Source: Angiostrongylus vasorum (taxonomy: Eukaryota > Nematoda > Chromadorea > Rhabditida > Metastrongylidae). From it: 64,000 nucleotides of DNA. The notes under the pieces are model-generated. The model saw only the letters and a program-made list of their open reading frames with translations, was not told the origin of the DNA and ran no database searches. A program made the translations under genes and the position numbers. This document shows, one piece after another, positions 1 to 10,837 of the stretch (position 1 is the first letter of the stretch; each line of letters opens with the position of its first letter). The stretch covers positions 1-64,000 of the forward strand of contig JADANN010000265.1 in NCBI GenBank assembly GCA_018806985.1. The letters run 5' to 3'.

Positions 1-830
1 CTGCAGTGGAGTCGCTCTACTGAGAAGAGCAAATTTGTTCGTATTGATGGAGTATTCCTATCAAACCTTCGTTTCGGCGACGACATTGCTATTTTCTCAA
101 TAAGTGCCAGCGAAGCAAAGATGATGATCAACGAGCTCAACGAAGCGGGAAAAACAGATCGGACTACGCATAAATTGGAAGAAGACCCATTTAATAAAAA
201 AACCGCTGGTCCGAAGGCGAAAAAAAATGAACTAGATGGTTCTCTGATTGCAGAGACCACCTCGTAAGTATACCTTGGGTGATCAATGAATACGGAAGAC
301 AACATGAAGGAGGAACTGCAGAGAAGAAGGAGAGCAGCTTGGGCCACATTCGGGCCTCTGTAAGTAGCCACTGACCAAATGAAAGGCCCAAAAATCCGCG
401 CTCACGTTTTCAATTCAACGCTCCTCCTAGCACTCTGTTATGCTACAGAGGCGTGGGGTGATAGTTCAAACCACGCCAAGATTACTCCGCACTACTCATA
501 GAGCGCTTGAGCGATGTCTTCTGAAATATAACCGGCACTCTTAATATCTAGTCGCAATGCGAAGCTCTGAGCTTCCAAATCTGAAACATCTTCGAGATCC
601 AGGAGAATATACATTGATGGCGAAATATAGAAAGACCGGTCACACAATGAGATGAACAGACGACAGATGGACGATAAGAACTGTAGAGTGGACTATGGCT
701 CTCTTAAAAGAGTGCCTAAACTGCTCGACTTTCAGATGGTCTGGGAATTATTGCGCGCAAATTGGAGGGATGGGGACGGTACAGCGGTTGGCACCAATTC
801 TCGTCGTAGCGTTCATGTCACCACAACCAC
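1..830 (+). mobile_element. RTE-B LINE, 3' half of reverse transcriptase ORF, decayed and cut by window start
   Basis: Conceptual translation gives an RTE-clade reverse transcriptase from the catalytic box onward: LRFGDDIAIFS near 67-100 (the FADD box, with both aspartates kept), SASEAKMMINELNEAGK, then EGSLIAETTS, a stop where the family has VYLGRSMNME, then RRRRAAWATFGPL and RAHVFNSTLLLALCYATEAW. Frameshifts and stops follow. The domain order is that of a nematode RTE element which copies itself by target-primed reverse transcription. This lineage differs from the RTE-A copies elsewhere in the window. The 5' part lies outside the window. Confidence 0.8.
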
Positions 831-1540
831 TCGCCTAATCATGGATTGAAGACAGGGTTTTCATCTTGCGACCAAGCACCTTCTGGAATTGCGGCTTCTT
901 CTGGCCTTGATTTACTATTCCATTGATATTCAGGTGCAAAACGCTCTTTCCGCCTGCGTAACACTTCTCGAAACGATACCGTTGATTTTTACAAGCACTG
1001 GGAGCACACCAGCTCGTGAAATGGCAGCAAACTAGGGCGGTAGAAGTGAATTGATGGATACTGAACTGTGATTTCACTACGTTAACTTTTTTTATTTGCT
1101 ACGCACTACAATTTATGGTTTGACTAGTTCACGACTGAGTCGTTATCTCATCTATAATATTGTTAACTTAATGAATTATACTGGGAATTGAGCAGGTCAC
1201 AGTGACGCTACTGCTTGTTGGTTCTCCAACGTTTAGTCGAATTTAAATTTTTCTGACTTGTTCCATACGGACTTGCTAACATATCTGAAAAGTTAACCAT
1301 TCAACCCGGTGAGCGGATGCGATTGGTGTTGGATTGCGATCGCCATGTAGTTTGTTTGAAGTGCAGATGCAGTATGTCTTTGAATTGCATTCACAGACAT
1401 TCCGCCATTCGGATGACATCTAGCCATTTCTGCTGTACATTGTCCGACGAATGTTTCTAATGCCCGCATTGGACTTCCACATTAATCACGCCACTTACTC
1501 AGTATAATCTGAACGTCATGCTTTCGACGTTGTTAGTGAT
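831..1540. other. No supported gene
   Basis: A minus-strand open stretch at 835-1077 contains a run of cysteines but lacks the spacing of any domain I know, and it may be RTE-B tail. The rest is unremarkable AT-rich sequence. Confidence 0.4.
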
Positions 1541-1716
1541 CTATCTATTTACTGCTAGTATCAGAACAGTTGCAAACTTTTCACAATCTCGCATCATCTT
1601 TAGTTTTTTGGTTATCCATTTTTCAGAAAAATTTTTTTTGCTCTGTAAGTGTTTCGATTGGTGAATAAATTCTTCGACTTCATCACCCAGCGTTTGCATT
1701 TGGTCAAGTTTCCTGC
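1541..1716 (-). CDS. Candidate terminal exon, unidentified
   Basis: Read on the minus strand, an acceptor-like TATGCAG at about 1717-1723 is followed by about 57 open codons starting KLDQMQTLGDEVEEFIHQSK and ending in a stop at 1541. The composition is charged and helix-forming, unlike the surrounding AT-rich DNA. A run of eight A followed by five T lies inside and would be prone to frameshift. The polypyrimidine tract before the acceptor is weak and no partner exon was found. I do not recognise the family. Confidence 0.3.
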
Positions 1717-1785
1717 ATACCACGTTCACTGTACTATTTGTGTGCTTTTTGTCTTATTTTTTTAACTATTGACTAGGACTTTAGA

Positions 1786-1930
1786 GCGGGGATAGCGTAG
1801 TAGTTAGTAATGCTGTCGATCAGGAAGCAAAGGCGCCAATTCTATCTTCGGCCTAACGCTCTCTTTCAATCCACGTGGGAACGCCTTATCTCCACTATCT
1901 ACAAAATTGCAAGCCGAAAGGACTCGACCA
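1786..1930 (+). mobile_element. Possible tRNA-derived SINE head
   Basis: GGATAGCGTAGTAGTTAG resembles an RNA polymerase III box A. A degraded box B-like stretch follows about 50 bases later. Only one copy was noticed. Confidence 0.3.
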
Positions 1931-2104
1931 ACATTCTACAATATGCGTAAATTAGACGGAAATGCTCAAGCACCAGCTGAAACGGCATGCGAAGTATTCA
2001 AAGGTCACTGTGGACGATGAGTTCAAGGAAAACGAATCCAGCGCGAGAAGTGCTAGAAAGCAAAGAGTAAATGTGGTAATGGGTAGAATGTCACCTGTAT
2101 CACC

Positions 2105-2545
2105 TATTGTCCCGTTGTTGGTCTAGTGACTCGAGCGGGCGCCAGTAAATCTTCCATTTTTTCCCTGTTGCGTGCAAGAGTAGCCCAGTTGGTTCTGCTC
2201 GCTTTAGGGATTTGTCGAGCATCACATCTTTCTTCTAAACTTTTCGTGAATAACTCTGACCATCGAGCCGAATCGGTTATCTTCCTGCATAACATCTCGA
2301 AGAATCCAGTTACTAATGGCTGTTGTCCATCGGTTGTCGTTCGTACGCATTACGTGTCCTTCCCACCTTATCTTCGACTGTTTGGCATACAGAACGGTAT
2401 GTTTGATTTTTGATCGTTGACGTAGGTCGAAGCTTCGGATCCCATCCCTTACTTGTGTGAAACGGGATGCTCCTAGCATCGCCGCTTCAACTGGGCGTTC
2501 AATAACGCTGAGTGATTTTTCACCTTGTTTACGCAGCGACCAGGT
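2105..2545 (-). mobile_element. RTE-A LINE fragment, C-terminal end
   Basis: The minus-strand translation gives the RTE-A C-terminus in pieces: SVIERPVEAAMLGASRFTQV, then LRQRSKIKHTVLYAKQSKIR, HVMRTNDNRW and RWSELFTKSLEERCDA. Frameshifts separate the pieces. No reverse transcriptase core is left. It is a dead 5'-truncated insertion. Confidence 0.85.
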
Positions 2546-2857
2546 TTCTGACGGCTATCCAAGTGAGTATGTATTTCAAAATATTTAAGGCGTAGCAAAA
2601 TTTTCCTGCTGCAGTTGTGATGGTGGTCGACTAGCGTTCTTATGTAGGAATGCACCTCTTTTTTGCTAACAGGCTGAAATAGAACGGCGTTCATTACACG
2701 TTTTTTGAAAGCATTCTCATAGCTTATTTTATAAAGCGGGCTGTGGGGACCACGTCGTACTTACGTTCGAAACAATTTTTTCCGTGGTGTTGTTTTGCAA
2801 CAGTCCTTACCTCAAATGAAACCACGGAGAGAAAAGCCGTGGTGCTTCTTCTGGTGC

Positions 2858-2998
2858 CAGTGCTGCTATCCTTCTACGCATATCTAGCATCAATTTGCCG
2901 ACCCCCAAATGGTTGAAGGTTTGGTGAGCCACGGGCGCGGGGATCGGTCCCATGTGTATATCGCAGGGAGCCACTGATCACTGCGCCACATGTGCACG
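2858..2998 (-). mobile_element. SINE1 copy (tRNA-like head end)
   Basis: Its reverse complement starts with a tRNA-like head (TGGCGCAGTGATCAGTGG, box A) and GGGACCGATCCCCGCGCCC (box B). It matches the head of the fuller SINE1 copies at 6.7, 38.9, 50.0 and 58.4 kb and is truncated at the tail side. Confidence 0.7.
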
Positions 2999-2999
2999 A

Positions 3000-3592
3000 A
3001 GTTGCATAAGAAAATATTACGCAGTCTTGCAGTGACAGGCTTGGAAAAAAGCTCCTTTAGCTTTTTTAGTAATTAATAATGATTTCTAAATCTCCTCTTT
3101 CGTAAAAGCACCCTAGTGGTGCTAAATCGGCGGCAGCGCAGTATTGTGAATTTGCTTTTTTTCCACTGGCAAACCTATGCTCGTTTGCTCTGTTTTGGCT
3201 TTTTTTTTGAAATTATTCCTTTCGAAGGACAATGACCTGTTTTTTGAAGACAGAATTTAAGTACAGAAGATTTCTGAAAGACCAAGTGAAGCGTTGGTGA
3301 TGTAATTCTCCCTGACAATCGTAAAGCGTGCTAGGGCAATATTTTTCATCGTATTTGTATTTTTTTCCTAGAAGTGCTCTAATTATTTAGTTGATTATTG
3401 ATAAATGCCGTGTTTAAGACGGCCTAGCAATGTTCTTAAAACCTGCTTCTTCGAAAATACCCACGCTGTTTTAAGACTGCTTTGGAATTTGAACCATGGC
3501 GGGGTCGAAGATTTGAGACAACCAACAGTTAAGTTGATTCCCTATGTACGTATGAAGCCAGTGAGGAGTACATCCTCTATGCCCTTGTAAGC
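3000..3592. other. No supported gene
   Basis: AT-rich with several homopolymer runs. A 61-codon plus-strand open stretch at 3405-3590 has no splice signals and no recognisable motif. Confidence 0.4.
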
Positions 3593-3880
3593 TCCCCAAG
3601 CCGCCTGTTTCCTTCTGCTCAGCTCTGAGGCTAAGTCATTCATCATATTGATTTCCCGACCTAGATAGACATAACTGGAGCATTAAGAGATATTCGTTCC
3701 GTTGAGCATGAATGGGGCATAGGAAACCAATCCGTTCCTCATGAACATCGTTCCTCTGAGATTTAATCGAAGACCAGTCTTTCGACAGGCTTTATCAAAG
3801 TCGGCAAGCATACGTTCCGCTTGGCTAATGTTTGGTGTTATAAGGACGATGTCGCAAAGCGAAGATGACGTAACTGCCGC
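3593..3880 (-). mobile_element. RTE-A fragment, inverted duplicate of 4.09-4.38 kb
   Basis: The reverse complement of this segment repeats the sequence at about 4090-4380, from the reverse transcriptase catalytic box to RRKRAAWGA. Together they form a foldback with a loop of about 210 bases. Both arms share the same short deletion through the FADD box, so they come from one already defective copy. Confidence 0.8.
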
Positions 3881-4935
3881 TTAGGAGTCCCTACTCAGTA
3901 CATAAATATTCTTCGTGAGCTGTACAAAAATTTCACAACCAAGATATCACCATTCTGCAATGATATTAACATTGACGTCAAAAGAGGGGTTAGGCAAGGT
4001 GATACCATCTCGCCAAAATTATTTAACGCCACCCTCCAGAACGTCATGTGAACATTGGAATGGGATAATATTGGAGTGCAAATCGATGGCCGGCAGTTAC
4101 GTCATCTTCGCTTTGCGACATCGTCCTTATAACACCAAACATTAGCCAAGCGGAACATATGCTTGCCGACTTTGAAAAAGCCTATGGAAGATTGGTCTCC
4201 GACTAAATCTCACAGAAACGATGTTCATGAGGAACGGATTGGTTTCGCATGCTCCATTCATGCTCAAGAATATCTCCGAGTGCTCCAATTATGTCTATCT
4301 AGGTCGGGAAATCAATGTGATGAACGACTTAGCTCCAGAGCTGAGCAGAAGGAAACGGGCGGCTTGGGGAGCTTTCAAGAGCATCGAGTATGTAGTGAAG
4401 AGAACGAAGAACACCCGACTCCGTGCACACGTTTTCGACTCAACGATACTTCATGCCCTAACGCATGCTTCAGCAACTTGGTCGCTGCGTAAGCAGGATG
4501 AAAGATCATTCAGCGTTATCGAACGCGCAATCGAAAAGACGTTGCTAGGAGTATCCCGTTTCACACAAGTAAGGAAAGGGATCCGATGCCCCGACCTGCG
4601 TCAACGATCAAAAATCAAAGATGCCGTTCTGTACGCCAAACAATCGAAGATAAGGTGGACCGGACACGTAATGCGTGTGAATGACAACCGATGGACAAGA
4701 GTCGTTAGTGACTGGATTCCTCGGGATATCAAGCGTACTGCGGGAAAACCACCCAGCCGATGGTCAGAGCTCTTCGCAAAGGGCCTTGAAGAAAGATATG
4801 ATGCTTGACGATTCACTAGAGCGAGCAGAATGCACTGGGCTGCTCTTGCACCCGACAGCGAAAAAATGGGAGATTTACTGGCGCCCGCTCGAGTCACTCG
4901 GTAATCAACGGGACTACAGGTGATACAGGTGATGC
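3881..4935 (+). mobile_element. RTE-A LINE, reverse transcriptase to C-terminus, dead
   Basis: Translation gives ILRELYKNFTTKISPF-like residues, then VKRGVRQGDTISPKLFNATL at about 3976-4035, then IDGRQLRHLRFA at about 4083-4118. There the two catalytic aspartates are missing because of a four-base deletion. After that come KNISECSNYVYLGREINVMN, RRKRAAWGAFKSIEYVVKRT, SVIERAIEKTLLGVSRFTQV and HVMRVNDNRWTRVVSDWIPR. A clean frame of 195 codons (4221-4808) survives at the 3' side. The loss of the active-site pair and several frame breaks make it inactive. Confidence 0.9.
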
Positions 4936-4980
4936 AGGTATGCAGGTTTTCGGAAAAAAAAACCTCCATATGGTTTGGAG

Positions 4981-5040
4981 ACCGACTCCATTAGCAAGAA
5001 TTCACTAAAGGCGGCTCGATTGTCGCTCGACGAATGCCTT
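4981..5040 (+). CDS. Candidate internal exon, unidentified
   Basis: Twenty codons (TDSISKNSLKAARLSLDECL) end exactly at a textbook donor GTAAGTTTGA. An AG at 4979-4980 provides a possible acceptor, and the frame is open at both ends in phase 0. The exon lies just 3' of the RTE-A insertion, which may have removed the upstream part of the gene. No partner exon is certain and I do not recognise the family. Confidence 0.35.
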
Positions 5041-5089
5041 GTAAGTTTGATTATGTGTTAAATCTGCAACTATTAATCTAAGATAGCAA

Positions 5090-5230
5090 CATGAGCATTT
5101 TCGCATTCTCAGCGCCGCGCCGTGATATTACGAGTGGGACCCATATATACCGCCCCACATATGAATAAACATATCAGCTATCTATGCCGAGGTTTATAGA
5201 AGGTCGGTCTTTTGAGTTATTATATTATGT
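5090..5230 (+). repeat. Fragment related to the foldback/PLE-terminal repeat
   Basis: Contains ATTACGAGTGGGACC and CATATCAGCTATCTATGCCG followed by AGGTTTATAGAAGGTCGG. The same string follows the foldback repeats at 8.87 and 20.61 kb. Confidence 0.5.
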
Positions 5231-5486
5231 TTGCTCCAGTAGTCAAGCTTTATAGCTTTAGCTTAGCTTCATGAATAGAGCTTATCAGTACTGAGCATTT
5301 TGAAAGAACATGGCATACTGGTATTTTTTCTTGGTTGTTAGGAAAACTGCCATTAAATCATTTAAGACAACCTACGTTTGTAACACCACTTTATACCTAC
5401 TGAGCTCGCATTAGTTCAGAAATCAATCTCGAAAATTAAAAAAAAACTCTTCAAGGAGAACAATTCAATGAAGATGGTTTGTGATA

Positions 5487-5645
5487 ACTCCAATGATGCT
5501 GACATGTTTGCTAAACTCCGGACCGCAGGTGTCTGCGGCGGGGAACGAACGCGTTATTGTCCTTTCCGGGGAGTAGCGCGCTCACCACCACACCATGCGG
5601 GTTCTTCGTTTCGCCTGTCTCTCAGCTAGTTCTATTGATCTTTTG
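5487..5645 (-). mobile_element. SINE2 copy
   Basis: The reverse complement carries GGTGTGGTGGTGAGCGCGCT (box A-like) and AACGCGTTCGTTCCCCGCCG (box B-like), ending in the family 3' motif near GCAAACATGTCAGCATCAT. It closely matches the copies at 25.1, 46.9 and 54.4-54.7 kb. Confidence 0.7.
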
Positions 5646-5649
5646 AAAA

Positions 5650-6398
5650 GATCAGTAGAATCTACCACGTAGTTAAGAGTTACACAATAAGCACAAGCTA
5701 TTCCGCAACACGTTTCAACAGGTAAACAAACCCTCGACATTCAAATATTTATTCACCTTCTGCAGTTTTGTACATCTCGCTCCTCCTTCGGTTGTACTTC
5801 TAAACATTATCAAACATCAGCCACACATCGTCACAGAACTGCCAAGGATTTTTCTACCGGCCAGTATTCAACTTGATAGATATAGTCATAAGATCCATCG
5901 GGTGCTTCACTACATCGTTATCAACCTGAAAAAAAAACACTCTAGAATAATACTAACTTGTAACTGCTAAGCAAGAAATAAACGAGTAGCGTTGCTTAAA
6001 ATCTTAAATACTGGAAGCGAACAAATCAACAAAAGAGTGAAAAAACAGTAACTACACACTAAATTACCGAAATCACACCTGGTATAAACGATCTCCATGT
6101 TGTACTGTACTCAGCATTGTACTAACCTTAACACCATCGTTAACGTCTACGACAAATTACGCGAGTGTCCAGTAAATCGGGATCAAAAACGCATACGGAA
6201 GAGAATACCCTCCTCGGTCGAATTCATTTATCTCCCACACCGGCAGCGATAATGCCTTAACAAAGTATTGTTAAATCAAAAAGTGAAAATTTGCACCTCT
6301 TGCTTTCCCAAAGAAGAAAGAAGTATAAAAGAGAAAGGCCACCTTTCTTATCTACCTATTACCTATTTAACTTATTCACGTAAAACGGTGTCTTCTCT
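5650..6398. other. No supported gene
   Basis: AT-rich with scattered short open stretches only. Confidence 0.4.
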
Positions 6399-6400
6399 AG

Positions 6401-6551
6401 GTGGCGGAACGCGATCTCTCTCGATAATCTCTCCTTCTGGCGATGCAGTGGAATCCGATGCCTCGCCGTTGCTGTTGACTTAGTTGAGAAATTCGAAGTA
6501 GATGAGGGTACTCTACTTGATGGCCCGGGAGCTGCGAAAGAGCAAAACTAA
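6401..6551 (+). CDS. Candidate terminal exon, unidentified
   Basis: After the acceptor TGTCTTCTCTAG, the phase-1 frame is open for 49 codons to a stop at 6549-6551. It ends with the coding-like segment AVDLVEKFEVDEGTLLDGPG. A second frame from the same acceptor is open for 27 codons, so the reading frame is not certain. The segment is richer in G and C than its neighbours. No upstream exon was identified. Confidence 0.3.
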
Positions 6552-6675
6552 ATCCCTTTTCTATACAACTGCTCTGCCACATATTCAACCTGTGCACCGT
6601 TCCTTATCCTTCGTTTTAGAATCCGATTTTACTCGATCCAAGAGAAGGATGTTGTTGAAGAGACACTGGTAGATG

Positions 6676-6945
6676 GACAAAGGATAACGCTCTCGGCGTT
6701 GACCAATCCCTGAGGGATGCGCCATGCATTCGACTTCATTAAGCATCATTGGAAATGATTGAGTGCATATCTGGCCTTTACAATGACCCGCGGTAGCCTA
6801 CCGATGTATCGAGCCAGTGCTGCTATCCTCCCAGACTAGTCGGGGTACTAATTTGCCGACTCCGAAGAGATGGAAGGCTTGGTGAGCCACGGGGTAGAGA
6901 ATCTATCCCATGTCTGTGTCGCAAGGCGCCTCAGACCGAGACACT
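6676..6945 (-). mobile_element. SINE1 copy, near full length
   Basis: On the plus strand it begins AACGCTCTCGGCGTTGACC and ends with the tRNA-like head GCGCCTCAGACCGAGACACTGG. It has the shared central motif ATGACCCGCGGTAGCCTACC. The order matches the copies at 38.9, 50.0 and 58.4 kb. Confidence 0.75.
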
Positions 6946-7593
6946 GGTAAAGTCCGAATTTAGGCTATTGACATCGTTTATTTCAATAAAGAAACCTTTA
7001 TATTGAGTGGAATACAACTCAACATCACAGATGTGAATGGAAGACAACCAAAGCCCTAGAGTCTCACATTCTGAAAAACCGCTGCTCCGATTCTGCTCTG
7101 GCCCGAAATGTGCGCACGTTTCTAATAGAAGATGCCTGATCAGCTCCATTACCACCGGCACCAGCACCAGCCCCACCAACACCTTATTGTCAGGAATTTC
7201 CCCTCATCTTGATGGTACTTTTTTAGTCTCACACATCCTCCCTCGCCAGCAAGTAGTAGTACTCCCTCCTGTAACCATTGGGTTTTAGAGCTCTACAAAT
7301 CAAAGAAATAAAGCTGTCCTAAAAGGGTTGATGAAGTCATAAATAACCCGCCAAATAAATGTTTTGTTCACTAGTAATCTACACATTGTAGAAAACGATG
7401 GACACAATGGGACTTCTCGATCGAGATGGATATTTTTCTAACAGCATATTCGTTGTGAAGAAAATGTAAGTAGCACAGAGCCTTTTAATTAGTATGGACG
7501 TATTCCCAATACCATTCTCGCCACCTGTTTCGTTTTTTTCGAAAACAAAAAGCCACTTTCTATAATTAAAATAATCTAATCGCCTGTAACCTG
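6946..7593. other. No firmly supported gene
   Basis: An 83-codon plus-strand open stretch at 7037-7288, rich in Ser, Thr and Pro, overlaps an equally long minus-strand one. Neither shows splice sites or a motif. Confidence 0.3.
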
Positions 7594-7968
7594 CCAACGG
7601 TTTACCGCCTCATCGTGGAGGGAGGTGTTCCTGGGTTTCGGGCTACGATATACAGCGGGGATTCATCCACCCAGCGGAGTCTCCCAAGTTGAGGAGTCCG
7701 TCGTTTCCATCAGGAAGCCCAGCTAAGAGTAAGCCAATACAAGGATCCTCCACCGTCCTAGTATCAAACTAGTCGCGTGGTGACAAATCTCCATCTGATC
7801 CACATGGGCGGCGACTACCTGTGGTGGTAATGCGCTGAAGCAGACTCGCCTCGCTGATTTCTGGACTCCAAGGAACCACAAGGTCTAAACCAGCAAAGCT
7901 CCGAAAAAATGGAGATTATGCTGTGGCCCACACAACCAGTGAGAACGAGCTATCCAAGTATCCAAATA
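7594..7968 (-). mobile_element. SINE3 copy, near full length (about 370 bp)
   Basis: In reverse complement it runs from TTGGATAGCTCGTTCTCACT through TTTCGGAGCTTTGCTGG and ACCAGGGACG-like blocks to ACGATGAGGCGGTAAACCG. Closely similar units occur at 17.2, 34.6, 42.3 and 46.0 kb. It has no coding capacity. The family label is mine. Confidence 0.7.
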
Positions 7969-8010
7969 ATTATTGTTGGACTCACATGGACCACTCATTC
8001 TTGTATTCAG

Positions 8011-8109
8011 AAGAAAAGCACTTTCTGTGATGTTGTCGATAGCAATCATGAAGAGTTTATGAGGGAAGATCCAACTCAAACAAAAGCGCTTTTTTTTCCG
8101 GTACTTTAA
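8011..8109 (+). CDS. Candidate terminal exon, unidentified
   Basis: The acceptor TTCTTGTATTCAG is followed in phase 0 by 32 codons (KKSTFCDVVDSNHEEFMRED and on) and a stop at 8107-8109. Residue use looks protein-like. It sits directly 3' of a SINE3 insertion. GGTACTTTAAG at the end could alternatively be a donor. No partner exon was identified. Confidence 0.35.
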   Translation, partial: KKSTFCDVVDSNHEEFMREDPTQTKALFFPVL

Positions 8110-8590
8110 GGCAAGCAGTTCAATGAAGTTAGTACCGTATTTTTATTGTTACTTACTGAATGTCCTTGTTTGTTGAGCTTCCAATGGTAGAGGCAGGCTT
8201 TCTATCAAAATATGATTGGCATGCAGTTCTGTCCTTCGCTTAAGTGGATAAAAGCGATTATAAATATGAGAAAAATATCTACATTATTAGCACTACGAAG
8301 CAAATGGGAGCGCATATCACTAAGTGGGTGACAAAACAGTGACTGCTCATTATTTCATTGTCGAAGATGTTAAAAAGGGATTTACAAGAAGGACCAAGAT
8401 CCTCTTGCTAAGGTCCCTATATTTTCAGCCCAATTTACCTATTGTGAATTATATTAATATCGAAGTCTTAGTTGCACAGGCGACTTATTGTTCAAATTTT
8501 GGAACTTATTCCCTTGATAACGGGCTCCACAGGCTTCGAACTCAGTGGGAACCTCAAGTTTGTTTGTTTACTAATGAACCATGTTCTTTG
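8110..8590. other. No supported gene
   Basis: An open stretch (8324-8641) runs through this region into the TA repeat. It has no splice signals or motif. Confidence 0.3.
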
Positions 8591-8591
8591 T

Positions 8592-8593
<2 letters not shown>

Positions 8594-8625
<32 letters not shown>
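8594..8625. repeat. (TA)n microsatellite
   Basis: About 16 TA units directly before the foldback repeat at 8640. Confidence 0.95.
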
Positions 8626-8631
<6 letters not shown>

Positions 8632-8639
8632 GATCCTAT

Positions 8640-8830
8640 AAACTGATCTTCTTTATCTGATGCGAGGTTGGTATAGGTGTTCGTTGTCGTTGTTGTTTTT
8701 TGTTGCTGTTGTTCTCGTTGGTCAATGGTTGAAGCTTCGGCGATTTCGCCTTCCTCAGAATCGTGATGCTACGAGTGGGACTACGAGTCCTACCTATACC
8801 AACCTCGCATCAGCTCAAGAAGATCAGTTT
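8640..8830. mobile_element. Foldback repeat with 39-bp inverted ends and a hammerhead-like core
   Basis: The left end (8640-8678) and right end (8792-8830) are inverted repeats of 39 bases with about three mismatches, centred on GATGCGAGGTTGGTATAGG. Between them, on the minus strand at about 8729-8762, lies CTGAGGAAGGCGAAATCGCC then GAAG. This is a degenerate version of the hammerhead-like core seen in the PLE 3' ends. There is no coding capacity. Partial relatives are at 20,181-20,535 and 41,618-41,830. It could be a non-autonomous element mobilised by PLE machinery, or a decayed PLE terminal repeat. Confidence 0.6.
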
Positions 8831-9200
8831 ATGAGATCATATAAATAAATATATCAACTATCTATGTTGAGGTTTATAGAAAGTCGGCCTTTTGAGTTAT
8901 TAAGTCATGTTCTTTGTCTTACCCTTTCAACCTCTTTGTGTTTTACAATCACAACTAACAAACACACCTACATCCTTGATAAATGATCTCTACGTAGTGA
9001 GTGTTTGCTGCTTGCAGAAGAAGTGAAGGCGACAGTTGAAGGGCGATGCAAAGAATTGGTGGCATTTCATTTTTAGCAGACTTTTCAAGCTGTAGGGAAA
9101 TACATGTGCTTTATTTATTGCAAAATCATATGCATATGAGGTTATCCTCCTATCATTTTTTTTTGTTCTTCTGTTTGGTGTGGGATGAATTTCTTGCATT
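8831..9200. other. Tail of foldback repeat, then no supported gene
   Basis: AAATATATCAACTATCTATG and the following AGGTTTATAGAAAGTCGGCC (8850-8895) recur at 5.2 and 20.6 kb. The rest shows nothing. Confidence 0.4.
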
Positions 9201-9203
9201 CAG

Positions 9204-10705
9204 ATGGCCACTGCGAATGAAAACACTACATCTCTGGAGAAAAAAGTATATATTGCATGGAGAACGCGGTTGGATAGTAAGATTTTCCTAGTTTTTCAAG
9301 AACTATCTTCACAAGCTTTAACATATAAGAGCTTTTTTTCTTGGATTAATGACAAGATTGTAGAGCTGATTGCCCTCTTTGGAAATTCTGATGGAAGCTG
9401 AAAGTGCTCTGATTGGTTACCGGAATTCACTTCGGCCCACGTATTTATTTCCATTTGATTGTAGGGTGTACTCAATTCAGCTGAAATCCAAAGAAGAGGA
9501 TGGTATTAAACAAAACAGTAGCCGAGTTCTGAGGACAATACGGCTCTGCCCCGTGAGGCGCGTACTATCAGCGAAATGGAAGTAATGAAGGCAAAGGTGG
9601 AAAGTATGCGGATTTGATCAACTGATTCGAGTTTCTATTGTCTATAGGTTGGCTATCGGTTAAGGACGAGCTAAAAAGGGTTGGAATACTCCCAAAACAA
9701 AGTAGTTTGTACTGGTTAAAGATCTCTAAGCAATGTTCTGCAGTTGAAGAAGAACTAAATAGCGCTTGGTGGAATTGGATTCATTTGAACAATGTGGGAG
9801 CCACCGTAGAGAGGTTGAAGAATGAGCGGCAAAGGTGCATTTGTATGATTAAATGCAGTTCGACTGCATACCATGGCAAAACACCACTGTCTTTCACACT
9901 CTCCACTTCATATTCCTTGTTTTCAACCTTTCCATTCCTTTAGATTGTTGGTTAATAATTAGTGATTAACCTTCACATTTCTCGCTTTAGCAAGGTTTAA
10001 CAGTAATGCTTGTGGTGTCACAGCTCTGAATAGATCCTTTTCTTAACTTCCATCCATGTAGGACTCACCACTATGTTCATTTGACTAGTGATTAGCTATT
10101 TAGAAAATGACTGAATGAAAAAAGATGAGATGAAGGAATGAAAAAAATGAAAATTTCGGATGGTCCTTCACCTTAGAAAATAAGCTGTACATCTTATTTT
10201 GCTCTAGGACTGGTGCTATTCATTACAGAGCCAATGAAGCACTGGATAATGCAAACCATATTATTGGTACCGCTTTAAACTATGGTTTTCCTGTAGTGTG
10301 CTCTTCTTCAAGAACAATTATGTGTTCTTGAAGAAGTGGGTTTTATTGCTTTTACCCAACACTTTGGGGGCAATTTCGGTGGGAGAATTGAGTTGAGTAA
10401 ATTATCTTATCCCTGTTTTGTAATCTAGGTCACACGTTTGTCTCGTCTTCTTCAGCAATACATGGAATGAGGCACTCAAAGAAGCCAATATTGCATTAAC
10501 AAAAGCAAAAACTCGTGTTAACGCTGCCCAAAAATATCTAGCCGACCAGGCTAAATGTCATACGAAGATCTAGAAATTCCCCATTTTCTAGTTTTTAGTC
10601 ATTTCACGTATTTGCCTTGTCATTTAGGAGTTGCGTTCGCATCTAATTGAACTGGATTCAGAGATAGCAGTATAGTTGGCTGAAAAGATTGGCGGACATA
10701 GTGGC
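9204..10705 (+). pseudogene. Coiled-coil protein gene, probably dead, family unknown
   Basis: Exons chain on the plus strand. A segment ending at 9603 (ISEMEVMKAKVE, donor GTATGC) joins in phase to 9648-9834 (WLSVKDELKRVG, CSAVEEELNSAWWNW, ATVERLKNERQ, donor GTGCAT). That joins in phase to 10229-10266 (ANEALDNANHIIG). Further exon-like blocks follow at 10456-10566 (NTWNEALKEANIALTKAKTR and on) and 10628-10705 (ELRSHLIELDSEIAV). A possible first exon is 9204-9276, starting ATGGCCACTGCG with donor GTAAGA. Heptad-like Leu, Ala, Glu and Lys use predicts coiled coils. There are three defects: the 10266 to 10456 junction is out of phase, the donor after 10566 reads AT instead of GT, and a TAG stops the last block. 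I cannot name the family. Confidence 0.5.
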
Positions 10706-10837
10706 TAGTGTCAGACATTGGCACGCGCAGATGTCAACGATTTCAGGAATACAGAATGAGCCTTGCGGACGTTTGAAGTAAGCCATGACCGAAGACGACG
10801 ATTGCACTAGAAGGAAACAAGTGGAAACTTTTCTGGG

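Noticed and set aside
835..1077. Cysteine-containing minus-strand frame considered as a Kunitz or ShK domain
   Set aside because: Cysteine number and spacing do not fit either domain, and it lies at the RTE-B tail.
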